This document shows positions 12,873-23,343 of a DNA stretch of 64,000 nucleotides, piece after piece; position 1 is the first letter of the stretch, and each line of letters opens with the position of its first letter. Origin of the DNA: Akebia trifoliata (lineage: Eukaryota > Streptophyta > Magnoliopsida > Ranunculales > Lardizabalaceae); assembly GCA_017979445.1 (NCBI GenBank), contig JADQWC010000146.1, forward strand, positions 23,536 to 87,535, given 5' to 3'. The notes beneath the pieces are model-generated. The model saw only the letters and a program-made list of their open reading frames with translations. It was not told where the DNA came from and made no database searches. Both the position numbers and the translations under genes were made by a program.

Positions 12873-12877
12873 AATAG

Positions 12878-13411
12878 AGGGCCTAGATCCTCTCCAAGAT
12901 TAGAAGTCTACCCATCATATAATTTCAATATTTTTATACTAGAGATTTTTCACAAATTAGAAACTCTCAACTGACTTATTCAAGTTATTAATTTATTTCC
13001 TTATGAGGAAACCATCACGTTGAAATACTAAAAATGGCACAACTTAATTGACTATCTAAAATGCGAGTTTCATATTAAATTCAACCATAAAAGTAAATGA
13101 TATTTATAGTTGAAGTAAACTTATTATTTAGCTAAATAATCTTATTTTTAAATACGACTATGTGTTTGATTGAACTCAATGAAGTGAATGTTACATTTAT
13201 GTTTTAGCTAAATAAACAGTACATTTTAAGTCATTAGCATGGTACTGAGCATTGAATTTAGTCGTCAAACTAAATGATAGTCATGGTTAAAGTACATTTA
13301 CTTCTAGGAAATCTCATTGATTAATATTTAATTAGATTACTTAGTATTATTATAAAACACGTTATAAGTAAAATGATTCACTACTTACATGTCTACCCAA
13401 TAGGTACTTGG
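12878..13411. other. No gene recognised
   Basis: AT-rich spacer between solo LTR A2 and the hAT-like element. A loosely repeated theme (TTCAACCATAAAAGTAAATGATATTTATAG and TTTAGTCGTCAAACTAAATG blocks about 190 bp apart) suggests an old duplication. No coding signal is visible. Confidence 0.4.
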
Positions 13412-13778
13412 TAGGGGTGCAACTTGGTTCGGGTTTGTTCAGTTTAGAGCGAAATCAGAATCAAACCGATCAAGGTTGGTTCCATTATATGGGAACGAGA
13501 ACTGAACTGAATTGGTCTAGAACCGAACGAACTCAAACCAACCTTAATTCGGTTTGGTTCGATCGATTTCATGGGTTGCCAAAAAACTTCATCAATTAAT
13601 TAAGGAAAAAAGATAAGTTTCTCTTAATGCATTTTAAAATGAATTTTTAAATGTAAACATTTAAAATTTGAATTAAAAGATGATGAAAATTAAATAATCT
13701 TCATTGATGATGACTTTTGCACTAAAAAAGAAGCTAAAATTAAATGTAATGAAAATTTTCAAGCAAATAATATGTAAT
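13412..13778 (+). mobile_element. hAT-like non-autonomous element, left part
   Basis: It starts with TAGGGGTGCAAC, the reverse complement of the right end at 41754-41765. This terminus is followed by a GGTTCGG/GGTTTGGTTCG-rich subterminal region, matched in inverted form at 41640-41740. Flanking 8-mers GTACTTGG (13404-13411) and ATATTTGG (41766-41773) agree at 6 of 8 bases, fitting the 8-bp duplication of the hAT superfamily. The element is interrupted after 13778 by the outer Tat retrotransposon, whose own GTAAT duplication marks the break. No transposase is seen, so it is non-autonomous. Confidence 0.75.
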
Positions 13779-15357
13779 TGTAGACACCCCATTTTTGCAC
13801 TTGCCTGATTAATCAACTCGTCAACCCGATTGAAACGGTTCCCAATGATAGATGATTATTCGAAGGCTTTATTCGTTACTAGATATGTTTCAGAAATTCA
13901 GAGGAGGTATCTCAAACTAATAAAACTGTAGAAACCACGCTACGCTAGGAAAGTATAACTCCAAAAACATAGAAATCATCATCTTGCAGACAAAAAGAAG
14001 CTTTATGATAAAAATCACTAAAAAATAATCAAATTATCAAAATACCCCTAACCTCAAAACATTCCTAGAGCCTACATTACGCTTAGGAAAACCCTTTTTA
14101 AACACATAAAACAACAAATCAAAATCAAATAAACCATTTCGCCAATTTTTACAAAATTTGATAAAATTACGAAAATGTCCCTCATAAAGTTCACGACCAT
14201 TTCGCACAAAAAATTTCATAAATGACACAAACCAATATTCCCATTGAATTCCTTATAAAAAATCAATTCCACAACATCTTAGAACATTGAAAAATGACTT
14301 AAAACACAAAAAGTCATTTCCGATGGCAAAATGATAATTTTATAATTTTAATAATTAAAAATTCTGAAATTAATAATTAAAACATTAATTAATGTAAAGT
14401 GAAATCCTAATTAAAATTCAAGTCAATCAATTAAGACTTTTTAAGACTTAAGTTAAAATCCTAAAGTCAAGTCAATCAAGTAAGACTTAAGTGAAAATCC
14501 TAAAGTCAAGTCAATTAAGTAAGACTTAAGTCAAAACCCTAAATTCTAGTCAATCAAGTAAGACATAAGTCAAAACTCTAAATTTTAGTCAATCAAGTGA
14601 AACTTAAGTCAAAACCCTAATCAATCTAATAAGACTAAAGTCAAAACCCTAATATAATTATAATTAAACACTAACTCTATCTAAAAATAATTCTAATTAA
14701 ACACTAACTCTATCTAAAAAACACTTAAAAAAATCTATAAATAAAGGTCCCTACAACCTATTTTCGTATCCAAGGGAAAATCCTAGAAAAAGTAGGTCAA
14801 GAAGCCTCCCCAACCTTTCCAAAACCCTAATTTTGAAGTCCTAACTCCTTACCTAACATCCATACCCCAACTTTAGCTCAAAAAACACTCAAAAACCCTT
14901 ATAAAACGCCTAAAAATCTATCAAAAAATAAAAAATACTCAGGTCTAGGAAAAAGATACTTCACCTTAAAATATCAGAAGCGGATCTAGTGACGAAAATG
15001 ACGCAAGGATTCACAAGCAAGGAATCTCTTCGCCAGTTCTGAGGGAACCATTGTTGCGATCATCAAGGTAAACTTTTTTATTTTTTTATTATTATTTTAT
15101 TTATTTATTTTAGGTCCTTTAGCAATGCAATCTTCTTTGGGGAATAGTAGAGACCGACGTTTGTTGGGCGGGATTGGTGCCTAACACTTACCAATCTCGT
15201 AACATAATCCCCGGATCCGTATTTTCTTTTGTAGATTAGTGTTATTTACCCTTTAGAGTCAATGTTTGGTTCCTAGACCGTAATAACTAGGTGGCGACTC
15301 CCAAACCTCAAAAATCAAAAGCGGATCCGCGCACCCCGTGGATCGAGGGCGCTTTCA
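13779..15357 (+). repeat. 5' LTR of outer Tat element
   Basis: It opens TGTAGACACCCCATTTTTGC and closes GGGCGCTTTCA. Its closest partner in the window is 39475-40999 (shared CTTGCCTGATTAATCAACTC, TTGAAACG, GATAGATGATTATTC), which makes them a pair. U3 carries a series of AAGTCAA...AAGTAAGACTTAAGTCAAAACCCTAA repeats (14400-14660). A TATA box follows at 14736-14743. Near the 3' end lie a primer-site-like TGGCGACTCC copy and the GATCCGCG...GTGGATC hairpin. Confidence 0.9.
14736..14743 (+). promoter_or_regulatory. TATA box of outer 5' LTR
   Basis: TATAAATA lies just upstream of a conserved CCTACAACCTATTTTCGTATC stretch. The same arrangement occurs in all related LTRs (22719, 37956, 40383 and 44955), which marks the likely transcription start (start of R) about 30 bp downstream. 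Confidence 0.75.
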
Positions 15358-15358
15358 G

Positions 15359-15376
15359 TGGCGACTCCACTGGGGA
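15359..15376 (+). promoter_or_regulatory. Primer binding site, outer element
   Basis: TGGCGACTCCACTGGGGA begins two bases after the LTR. It is complementary, with one mismatch by memory, to the 3' end of plant tRNA-Arg(ACG), the primer known for Ogre-type elements. The identical site follows the inner 5' LTR at 23326. Confidence 0.8.
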
Positions 15377-15979
15377 TTATTGAGGATCTGACTTGAAAAG
15401 CCCCAAGTGTGGGATGCATTGCCTGTAGGACATTTTTTATTTTGATTTTTAGTTATTGTTTATTTGTTTATTTTATTTTTTTATCATTATTTTTTGTTTA
15501 ATTATAGATCATTTGTTTGGATTTCGAATACTTTGTTTTGGCACATTTTCATGGTGCAATCTATAATCATTCGGAATGACCGTAAATAATGCAGGATGTC
15601 AAGAGGATAATAGTGTGAAAAAAATAGTTGTTAAACCATTCTCATTATTTGGTTTATTTTATATTTTTGGGTTGTATTATCTTTTCTTGACATTATTTGG
15701 ATTGATTTTGGGTATGTCATTTTGGAGTATCACTTTTTATGATTCAATATAGGGTCATTTTAGGAGACCCTAAATAATGAAAGATTCAAATTAACATAAA
15801 TTGATGATAGAATGATGATGGTTGGGATGTGAGTTATAGATTTTTTTTTTTTTTAGTTTTGGATGAATTTTTGTAACACGTTACTAGGCATAAGCGACGA
15901 GTTGTGAAAATAAATTATTTTTGAGTGGTGTGGTAGGAAATAAAAAAATTGCCTTTTTTAATGTTATTCGTGATGATAG

Positions 15980-16450
15980 GGAATTCAAAAAAATAAAAAA
16001 AACATTAAAAAAAAAGTTTAAAATAAAAAAAATATTTTTAAAAAACAAAAACGTTAAAAAAATTAAAAAAAAAACTTTAAAAAAATGTAAATTTTTTTTA
16101 AAAAGCGTTAAAAAAAAGAAAATTAAAAAAAAAAAAAAAAAAAAAACAAACAAAAAAAAATGTAAAAATAAAATTAAAATTTAAAAAAAAAAACGTTAAA
16201 TTTTTTTTAAAAAAACGTAATAAAAAATATAAAAAAAACTTAAAAAAAAACGTTAAAAAAAAGAAAATTAAAAAAAAAACAAACAAAAAAAACTTTAAAA
16301 CATAAAAAAGTTAAAAATAAAAAAAGCGTAAAAATAAAAAAAACTTTAAAAAAAAATGAAAAAAAAAACAAAAAAAACACAAACAAATAAATAAAAACAT
16401 TAAAAAAAAACTTAAAAAAAAATTTAATAAAAAAACGTTAAAAAAACAAG
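15980..16450 (+). repeat. A-rich low-complexity tract with AACGTTAAA motif
   Basis: About 470 bp of A-runs are punctuated by AAAACGTTAAAAA, AAACTTTAAAA and occasional GCGTTAAA. Open frames on both strands here encode only lysine/asparagine or phenylalanine/leucine runs and are artefacts. The inner element has T-rich tracts in the equivalent leader segment instead. Confidence 0.9.
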
Positions 16451-16769
16451 TCATAACTTCTCATCTCTACAATTATCAATTTACCATCAATTTTATGTTT
16501 ACAGAAATCTCTAGTTATTTTGAGTCACCCAAAGTGATTCCCAATTGGACCATAAGGAAAAATTTTGTGCCTATCTCAATGTTTGATCAATGATTTATAT
16601 TATTTCAATGTTATTCTAATTGATTGATCATCATAGCTCTTTGTTTCACTTCATAAATTGATTGCTATTAGATATGTCATGATCCTGATTGTTATACACT
16701 TTGATGTGCATGTCTTGATGTGGATCTCAATGCTATGGATTTTATGTGATGTCCATATTTTGATTGGTT

Positions 16770-17560
16770 TGATCTGGCCCATGGGCCCATTTGTTTGAAA
16801 AAGGGCTCGGGCACACCCCACCTTACTCTGCACATACCACTAGCACATTTATTTATTGCATTGCACGCTTGCATGTCCCTAATAGCCAACGTGGCACTAG
16901 TGTGTGGTCCGGTCTCTTGGTAGATGCAACGCCATTCATGAAAATCACAACTCCAGTCATGTACCTTAGGGTATATCAAACTGGGGCATCAGTACCGTCT
17001 GATCAGGTGACTCTGAAAGGTATATCGATGCACCCAGGCTGCAGCAACTTGAGCCCTTGACCTATTGTAAATCGTACAATCACATGTCCCGTTTGCCAAC
17101 GTATTACTAGTACGTGGTTGGTCCTCTCGTGGGATGCCAAACCATTTATGAAAGCTACAACTCTTGGCTAGTACCCATAAGTATATCAAAGATAATATAA
17201 GTACATCAATTGTACTTCTTGGTCAAAACCAGTACCTAAGCGAGATCCTGCTCCGATGTATTACGGTACTAGGAGGATAGACTACGTCTATTCTAGAAAA
17301 GAGGTGATTTAAAAGTGCCTTTGCTCAAGCATCGCATGCCACCTCTGATCTGGGGATTAAACTGGCTGCTTTTGGCTTTAGAGAATTGGGTTAAAGTTTT
17401 AGATTATCACCTATACGGTATATCAAACCAAGTCACCACGTACTATCTGATTGAGTATTCTCGAGAGGTATATCAGTGTATTTAGGCAAGGGTGGCCAGA
17501 TAAATTGCATTGCACGTAGTAAACCTAGAGTTTAGAAACTTCCCTATAGGTTACGACTCA
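16770..17560 (+). repeat. Conserved leader block, outer copy
   Basis: Collinear with 25205-25990 of the inner element. Shared marks are GGGCCCAT...TTTG, GCACACC..CACCTTA, AGCCAACGTGGCACTAGTG, GGTATATCAAACTGGGGCATC, GCCAACGTA(T/G)TACTAGTACG, GAGATCCTG..CCG and CATTGCACGTAGT. A shorter diverged relative occurs on the minus strand at about 60700-60990 in the minus-strand Tat element. It holds repeated GGTATATC motifs. Function unknown; the conservation suggests a leader or packaging role. Confidence 0.75.
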
Positions 17561-18274
17561 AATTTATCGTGGGTGTTCCCTGGTTGTTTGTTGAATTGGA
17601 CCTTAGAAATGAGGAGATCAGGAATGTACGGTTTTGTCCTCAAGGATCAATTTTTTTGCTTACTTGATTCGAAATTACAATATCACTAGGTGCACCAACC
17701 CAATAAAAAAATCATTTTAAACTTGACCCAGTCCATCTCGATCCAACGATCATTATGGGCCGAGCCATTTGAATCAAAATGAAATTCAAACTTTTTTCTA
17801 ATTCGGATTTTTAACCCATTTTAAAAGTAGAAAAATGTCTTGCAAAAGTAAAATGTTTTCCAGAAGAGAAATGCTTTCTAAAAGTAAAATGTTTTTCAAA
17901 AGAATAAGATTTTCCAAAAGGAAATACTTTCCCAAAAAAGTTTTCTAAAAGAAAATATTTTTCAAAAAAAAAGAAAATGAAGAAAAATATTTTTTATGAA
18001 AAAAATGATTTACAAAAGATCTATTTTTGCATGAAAAATTGTTGAAATATGTTTGTTGGAAGTTATCATTCAATGAAAATATTATTTGTTAATATTTTAC
18101 AAGAGTGCAATAAAATTATTATCCTTCTGAATAATCATTACATTAATAAATTGTTTAATGGATTGGTGCATAGAATTCAATAAAATCTCAAGGTTCATTT
18201 AAAATATTATCACAGGGGTAATACTGGAATTGATTAAATTCACCATCAATGATGTTTAAGGGTTATCATTGTAC

Positions 18275-18936
18275 ATAAGCTCAATCGTCCATCGTCTAGC
18301 TAGGGTTGTAAGTCCAGTCAGTTAGAATAAACATACAGAGTCAATAGTTTGAATGGCCTTAAAATTTCTCAATATCACAGTTGTTCCCTGAAAATCACTG
18401 TGCCTCAATTCTGCTGGTTTTAAGCAATGTCCCAGTCCTTAGTCCAAATCAAGCCCGTTATAGGTAGTTGTCTTGAGTTTTCATGAGTCATGTGGTTTAA
18501 CTTGAGTCTAATTTTTTTATCAATCTATCAATGTCATGTTCTCTTTAGATCAAGTTTACTCTTTCCCTGTTGAGTCGAGTTTGTTTGCCAAGTTTAGAAT
18601 GACGTCTGTTGCCCCATTTGAATAAATGAAATTTTTGAATACCTCGAGCGCATTAACGAATTAACTACTAATCTGGCTTCAAGGATAGATTTCTTTCCTG
18701 AACAAGAAGATAAAGGTTGGGCTTAACTTTTAATTGAAAAAGCAAAAGTCATTGACCTCGGAACAGAAAACAATTCCTAGAGAAATTCAAATAGAAATCA
18801 TCCTATCCCTAGAGGAACACGAGGGGATAATGAATTTACTCCGAAATTTCAAAAGACTTGTTCACGTGATCCTATGAGGATGTGTTAGGTGTAAGCTTAG
18901 GTGTTGTTCAATACAGAATAGACACTCGTCTGATAA
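18275..18936 (+). pseudogene. Remnants of gag start, protease-RT linker and RT start (outer)
   Basis: 18275-18345 matches the inner gag 5' end (CAATCGTCCA...CTAGCTAGGGTTGTAAGTCCAGTC against 27865-27910). Sequence from about 18470 to 18835 corresponds to the linker upstream of RT (inner 30880-31260; shared GAGCGCATTAACGAATTAACTACTAATCTG-type block). 18838-18930 corresponds to the first RT codons (TTCAAAGAC..GTTCACGTG..CCTATGAGGAT). Everything between gag start and linker, and the RT core, is deleted. This is a decayed, non-coding relic identified only by collinearity with the inner element. Confidence 0.75.
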
Positions 18937-18937
18937 A

Positions 18938-19711
18938 ATGAAAATATCGATAGAAGATGTTACAAAATGTATCGATGTTGTCCTCATTGCATCTCAAATT
19001 GCAAAGTTCATCAAAGTAAATGTCATAAGCCGATACAGGGTACCTTTGGAATTAGTCTCTGATAATGGGTCATACTTCAAAGTCGAAATTATCACTCTGT
19101 GTTCAAAGTTCAAGATCCGATATTACAAATCATTTTCCTACTGTCCTTAGACCAATGGAGTAGTTAAAACAGCTAATAAGAATCTCAAAATGATCATCAG
19201 GAAAATGTGTCAATCAAATCGAGATTGCTTAGAGAAGTTACCGGTTGCATTATGGGTATATCGTACTTCAATACAGTCTTTCACTGGAACTACTTTATAC
19301 CGTCTAGTGTATGATACATAAATAGTCTTATCAGTTGAAATGGAAATCCCATATCTCAAAGTCTTGATGGAAAGTCAATCGCTAAAAACAGATTAGGCTT
19401 GTCATTGGGATCGAAGGGCTAAAACAGATTGAAAAAAAACAACCTAGAGGTTCTGTAACATGTGTAAACTTATTAGAGAAGAGTCACTTAAAAGAAATTC
19501 AAAGTTCATCACTTACAAATCGGGGATTTAATACTCAAAAAAAAATCGGGCACTTATCTTTGACTCTAGAGAGAAGTTCAAACTAAATTAGGGAGGTCCG
19601 TTCATCATCAAAGAAATATTACTGGAAAAAGTTATCAGACTTCAAGATCATGATGGAATCGAATTACCATAACCAACCAACCTTGACCAGATCAAGCGGT
19701 ACTACATTTAA
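18938..19711 (+). pseudogene. Integrase fragment of outer element
   Basis: It aligns with inner integrase from the segment before the second catalytic Asp to the C-terminus (inner 33685-34449). The LVSDNGS(Y) box with the catalytic Asp is present (about 19050), then KFKIRYYKSF and, after a stop at 19148-19150, the QTNGxVxxAN segment in which the catalytic Glu codon has been altered to Lys (GTTAAAACA). The C-terminal QDHDGIELP and the NLDQIKRYYI-like end are readable before the stop near 19711. The N-terminal zinc domain and first Asp are missing. Several frameshifts make it inactive. Confidence 0.85.
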
Positions 19712-19889
19712 GGAGGCCATCTTCGGCCAAGTCAATTTCCTATTACCCAGTTCAATATCTCCTTTCTTAGCCTTTTGCAGCCTTTTTTAATAAATAAATA
19801 AATAAATAAAATTTTCTTTCTTAGCTTGATCACTTAACCTAAGGGAGGGAAAATTCGAACTACGTCTTGGTCTGATCCCAAAATTCTGG

Positions 19890-19930
19890 GGTACGTAGGC
19901 AACCTGAGAAGTTACTTCAGGCCTGACCAC
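19890..19930 (+). promoter_or_regulatory. Conserved post-integrase box (outer)
   Basis: GGGGTACGTAGGCAACCTGA followed by GAAGTTACTTCAGG lies about 180 bp after the integrase stop. The same box occurs at 34626-34669 (inner) and, inverted, at 53061-53103 (minus-strand element). CCTGA...TCAGG can pair. Role unknown. Confidence 0.7.
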
Positions 19931-20221
19931 ATCAAAATAAAAAAATAGATTCTCCTACAAAGAAAAAATCTAAAAAGAAAAAATTCAAAAGAAAAAGAAA
20001 TATAATCCAAAATGGAGAGGAAAATTCAAGGAAAAAAGAAAACAATTTAAAAGAAAATGCCACACAAGGGGCATTTGGGTTTTTTAAGCCTCAAAATTCC
20101 TTTCTTTTTATGCCTAATTCTAAGCTTATCCATGAAAGTCCTCCTAAGTACCGTGTGAAAAAGTCAAGGAAGGTAATAAAGAATGATCAAATAGTATCTC
20201 TAGAAATTCAAAAGGGACGAA

Positions 20222-20425
20222 AAAGAAAATGGGGCCTGTTAGGTTGAAAACACAAACGGGTAACTTAGGCAAAAATTAAGGTAAGATCGCATGGTTGAAA
20301 ATCCAAAAACTCGACCTTGGCAACAATCAGAGCAAAAATAAAAAAATATAACCTCGCTAGATTGAAAACTTGAAAGGGCAATATAGACAAAAATTAGAGC
20401 AACAGAAAAAATCCATGGAGTTAAG
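20222..20425 (+). repeat. Stem-loop modules in 3' region (outer)
   Basis: Three modules of TTGAAAA...AAA...GGGYAA type: GTTAGGTTG...GTAACTTAGGC, GCATGGTTG...CGACCTTGGC and CTAGATTG...CAATATAG. Each has complementary arms around an A-rich loop. They correspond to the four modules at 34968-35204. Confidence 0.7.
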
Positions 20426-21029
20426 AAGCTAAAAGAAGGTCCGAGCCGAAATATCAGAAGTCCGAATTATCAAGTTTCAATACCCAGTTTGAACCAAATA
20501 TAGACTCAGTGGATACAAGTATCTCGTCTATGATTGATCTGAAGAGTGTCATGTCTATAAGCGAACCGACGGGGAGAAAGAATAAATTCTATGATGAATT
20601 TCAGAAATAAATATTTTGTTCCAATTTCTTTGAGCCTGACTCAAAATCTTCAATATAAAAAGTTAAAATTAAAAGTTAAACATTTATTGCGCTTGCGGTA
20701 ATCAAGAATTTCAAACTTTCATAACAATGACACTTCCTTTTTCTAAAGAGTACAGTTTCCCCCCTTACACTAGGGGCATTCGTTTTCAAATTATGTTCAA
20801 TTATCCCCAGTGCAATGTTCCCTCTCAAACTAGGGGCATTTTGGTTCTGAAGCCTGGTCAATTTCAATCCTAAAGGATAAGGTTAACTTTAAATTATAGG
20901 TTACCCTATTGATAATAATTTTGAAAACTCTTAAGATTCAAAGAGAGTTAAAATGTTTACCGGCCCTTCATAAAATCTAATTTTTTATTTAAAAAAAAAA
21001 TCAAATGCGGTGTAAATATCCCATTTATT

Positions 21030-21743
21030 CCAAAAAAAAATTAGTTCATTACACTTTCACCCTGGGTAGGTAGAGTAGGACTCCAAAAAAATTAGTTCAT
21101 TACTCTTTCACTCCGAGTAGGTAGACTAGAACTTCCCAAAAAATTAGTTCATTACTCTTTCACTTCGAGTAGGTAGAGTAGAACTTTCCAAAAAAAATTA
21201 GTTCATTACTCTTTCACCCTTGGCAAGTAGAGTAGAACTCTAAAAAATTAGTTTATTACTCATTCACTCCGAGTAAGTAGAGTAGAACTTCCTAAAAAAA
21301 TTAGTTTATTACTCTTTCACCCTGGGCAGGTAGAGTAAAACTTCCCAAAAAGCTTAGTTCATTACTCTTTCACTCCGAGTAGGTAGAGTAGAACTTCCAA
21401 AAAAAAATAGTTCATTACTCTTTCACCCTAGGCAGGTAGAGTAGGACTCCCACAAAACTTAGTTCATTACTCTTTCACTTCGAGTAGGTAGAGTAGAACT
21501 TCCAAAAAAATTTGTTCATTACTCTTTCACCCTGGGCAGGTAGAATAGGACTTCCAAAAAGCTTAGTTCATTACTCTTTCCCTCCGAGTAGATAGAGTAG
21601 AACTTTCCAAAAAAAATTAGTTCGTTACTCTTTCACCCTAAGCAAGTAGAGTAGAACTCCCAAAAAATTAGTTCATTACTCTTTCACTTCGAGTGGGTAG
21701 AGTAGAACTTCCAAAAAAATAGTGCATTACTCTTTCACCCTGG
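21030..21743 (+). repeat. Tandem array, about 50-bp units, left half (outer 3' region)
   Basis: Units follow the plan TTAGTTCATTACTCTTTCAC, then either CCTGGGCAGGTAGAGTAGGACTC or TCCGAGTAGGTAGAGTAGAACTTCC, then A-rich. The two subtypes roughly alternate. Each unit holds TACTCT...AGAGTA complementary arms. The array is cut at 21743 by the inner element (duplication CCTGG) and resumes at 38584. Confidence 0.9.
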
Positions 21744-23324
21744 TGTAGACACCGCATTTTTGCACTCGTCTGATTAATCAACTCGTCAACCCGATCGCAA
21801 TGGTTCCCAATGATGGATGTTTATTCCAATGCTTTATTTTGTTACCAGATATGTTTCAGAAATTCGGATGAGGTATCTCGAACTGACAAAACTTAGAAAT
21901 CATGCTACACTAGGAAAATACGACCCTAGAAACATAGAAATCATTATCTTGCAGACAAAAAGAAGCTTCACGATAAAAATCACTAAAATGACCAAATTAC
22001 TAAAATACCCCAATCATCAAAACAACCCTAGTGCCTACGTTACAATTAAGAAAACTCATTCAAACACATAAAACAATAAATCGAAACCAAATAAACCACT
22101 TCGCCAATTTTCACAAAATTCGACAAAACTACGAAAATACCCTTCATAAAATTCATGATTATTCACACAAAAAATTTCATAAATGAAAAAAACCGACATT
22201 CCCATTGAATTCCTTACGAAAAATTGATTCTAAAACACCCTGAAACATTGAAAAACGACTTAAAACGTAAAAACTCCTCTCCGAGGGCAAAACGATAATT
22301 TTACAACTTTAATAATTAAAATTTTCGAAATTAATAAATAAATCATTAAATAATGTAAAGTAAAACATTAAAGTCAATCAAGTAAGACTAAAGTCAATCT
22401 TAAAGTCAATCAAGTAAGACTAAAGTCAAGATATTAAAAGCCAACTAAGAAAGACTAAAGTCAAAGTATTAAAGTCAATCTCATAAGACTAAGGTCAAAA
22501 CCCTAAATCAAAACCCTAATTTAAACTAATCAAGTCAATCTCATAAGACTAAGGTCAAAACTCTAAATCAAAACCCTAATCTAAACTAATCAAGTCAATC
22601 TCATAAGACTAAAGTCAAAACCCTAAATTAAAACCCTAAAGACTAAATCAATCTCATAAGACTAAAGTCAAAACCCTAAAAGAAACCATAATCAAACCCT
22701 AATGCTTCTAAAAAACTTTATAAATAGGAGCCTCCACACCCTATTTTCGTATCAAAGAAAAAACCCTAGGAAAAGTAGGTGAAGAAGCCTCCATAACCTC
22801 TCCAAAATCCTAATTTTGGAGCCCCAACTCCTTACCTAACATCCTTGCTTTGATTTTAGCATAAAAAACACCCAGAAACCTTTCAAAAATACCCCAAAAT
22901 CCACAACAAATTCAAAGCACCCAAATCCAAGAAGGAGATACATTGCCTCGGAGATCAGAAATCAGATCTGGAGACAGAACGAAGTAAGGAGTACGGTACA
23001 AGGAGCATTTTCACCAGATCTGAGGGAATAGAACCTTTGCAGATCGAAGGTAAGATTTTTATTATTATTTTTATCTAGATTTTGTCATTAGCGATGTAGT
23101 TATATCTGGGATAAGTAGAAACCGGCGTTGGCCGGGCGGGGTTGGTGCCTGACACCTTCCAACTCCGCAGTATGATCCCCAGATTCAGTTTTTCTGTAAT
23201 AGATTAGTTTTTTTATCCGTTTTAGAGTCAGTTTGGTTCCTAGACCATAATAACTAGGTGGCGACTCCCAAACCTTAAGGGTCAAAAGCGGATCCGCGCA
23301 CCCCGCGGATCGAGGGCGCTTTTA
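21744..23324 (+). repeat. 5' LTR of inner Tat element
   Basis: It starts TGTAGACACCGCATTTTTGC and ends GGGCGCTTTTA (terminal CA mutated to TA). U3 contains repeated GTCAATCTCATAAGACTAAG modules with seven (A)AACCCTAA telobox-like copies (22495-22705) just upstream of TATAAATA at 22719-22726. Near the end are a TGGCGACTCC primer-site-like copy and the perfect hairpin GATCCGCG-caccc-CGCGGATC (23291-23311). Confidence 0.92.
22719..22726 (+). promoter_or_regulatory. TATA box of inner 5' LTR
   Basis: TATAAATA follows the telobox-rich U3 and precedes the conserved CCACACCCTATTTTCGTATC stretch, the likely start region of the genomic RNA. Confidence 0.75.
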
Positions 23325-23325
23325 G

Positions 23326-23343
23326 TGGCGACTCCACTGGGGA
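23326..23343 (+). promoter_or_regulatory. Primer binding site, inner element
   Basis: TGGCGACTCCACTGGGGA, identical to the outer element's site, lies one base after the 5' LTR. It is complementary to the 3' end of tRNA-Arg(ACG) with one mismatch by memory. Confidence 0.82.

Larger units (their letters stand above)
15377..18275 (+). other. Leader (5' untranslated region) of outer element
   Basis: A long non-coding leader with no supported gene. It contains an extremely A-rich tract (about 15980-16450), then a block shared with the inner element (16770-17560 against 25205-25990). The matching ORF1 seen in the inner element at 26451-27584 is missing here: after the block, TTTTCCAAAAG-type repeats (17830-18000) lead directly to a gag-start remnant. 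Confidence 0.75.

Noticed and set aside
15359..15376. Possible tRNA gene at the tRNA-like match
   Set aside because: Only the 3' 18 nt complement is present, as expected for a primer binding site.
15884..16286. Open frames rich in Lys or Phe on both strands
   Set aside because: Products of an A-rich low-complexity tract.
16651..17189. Several 60-95 codon frames in the outer leader, with a counterpart at 25086-25491
   Set aside because: The nucleotide block is conserved, but frames and stops differ between copies, so conservation looks non-coding.
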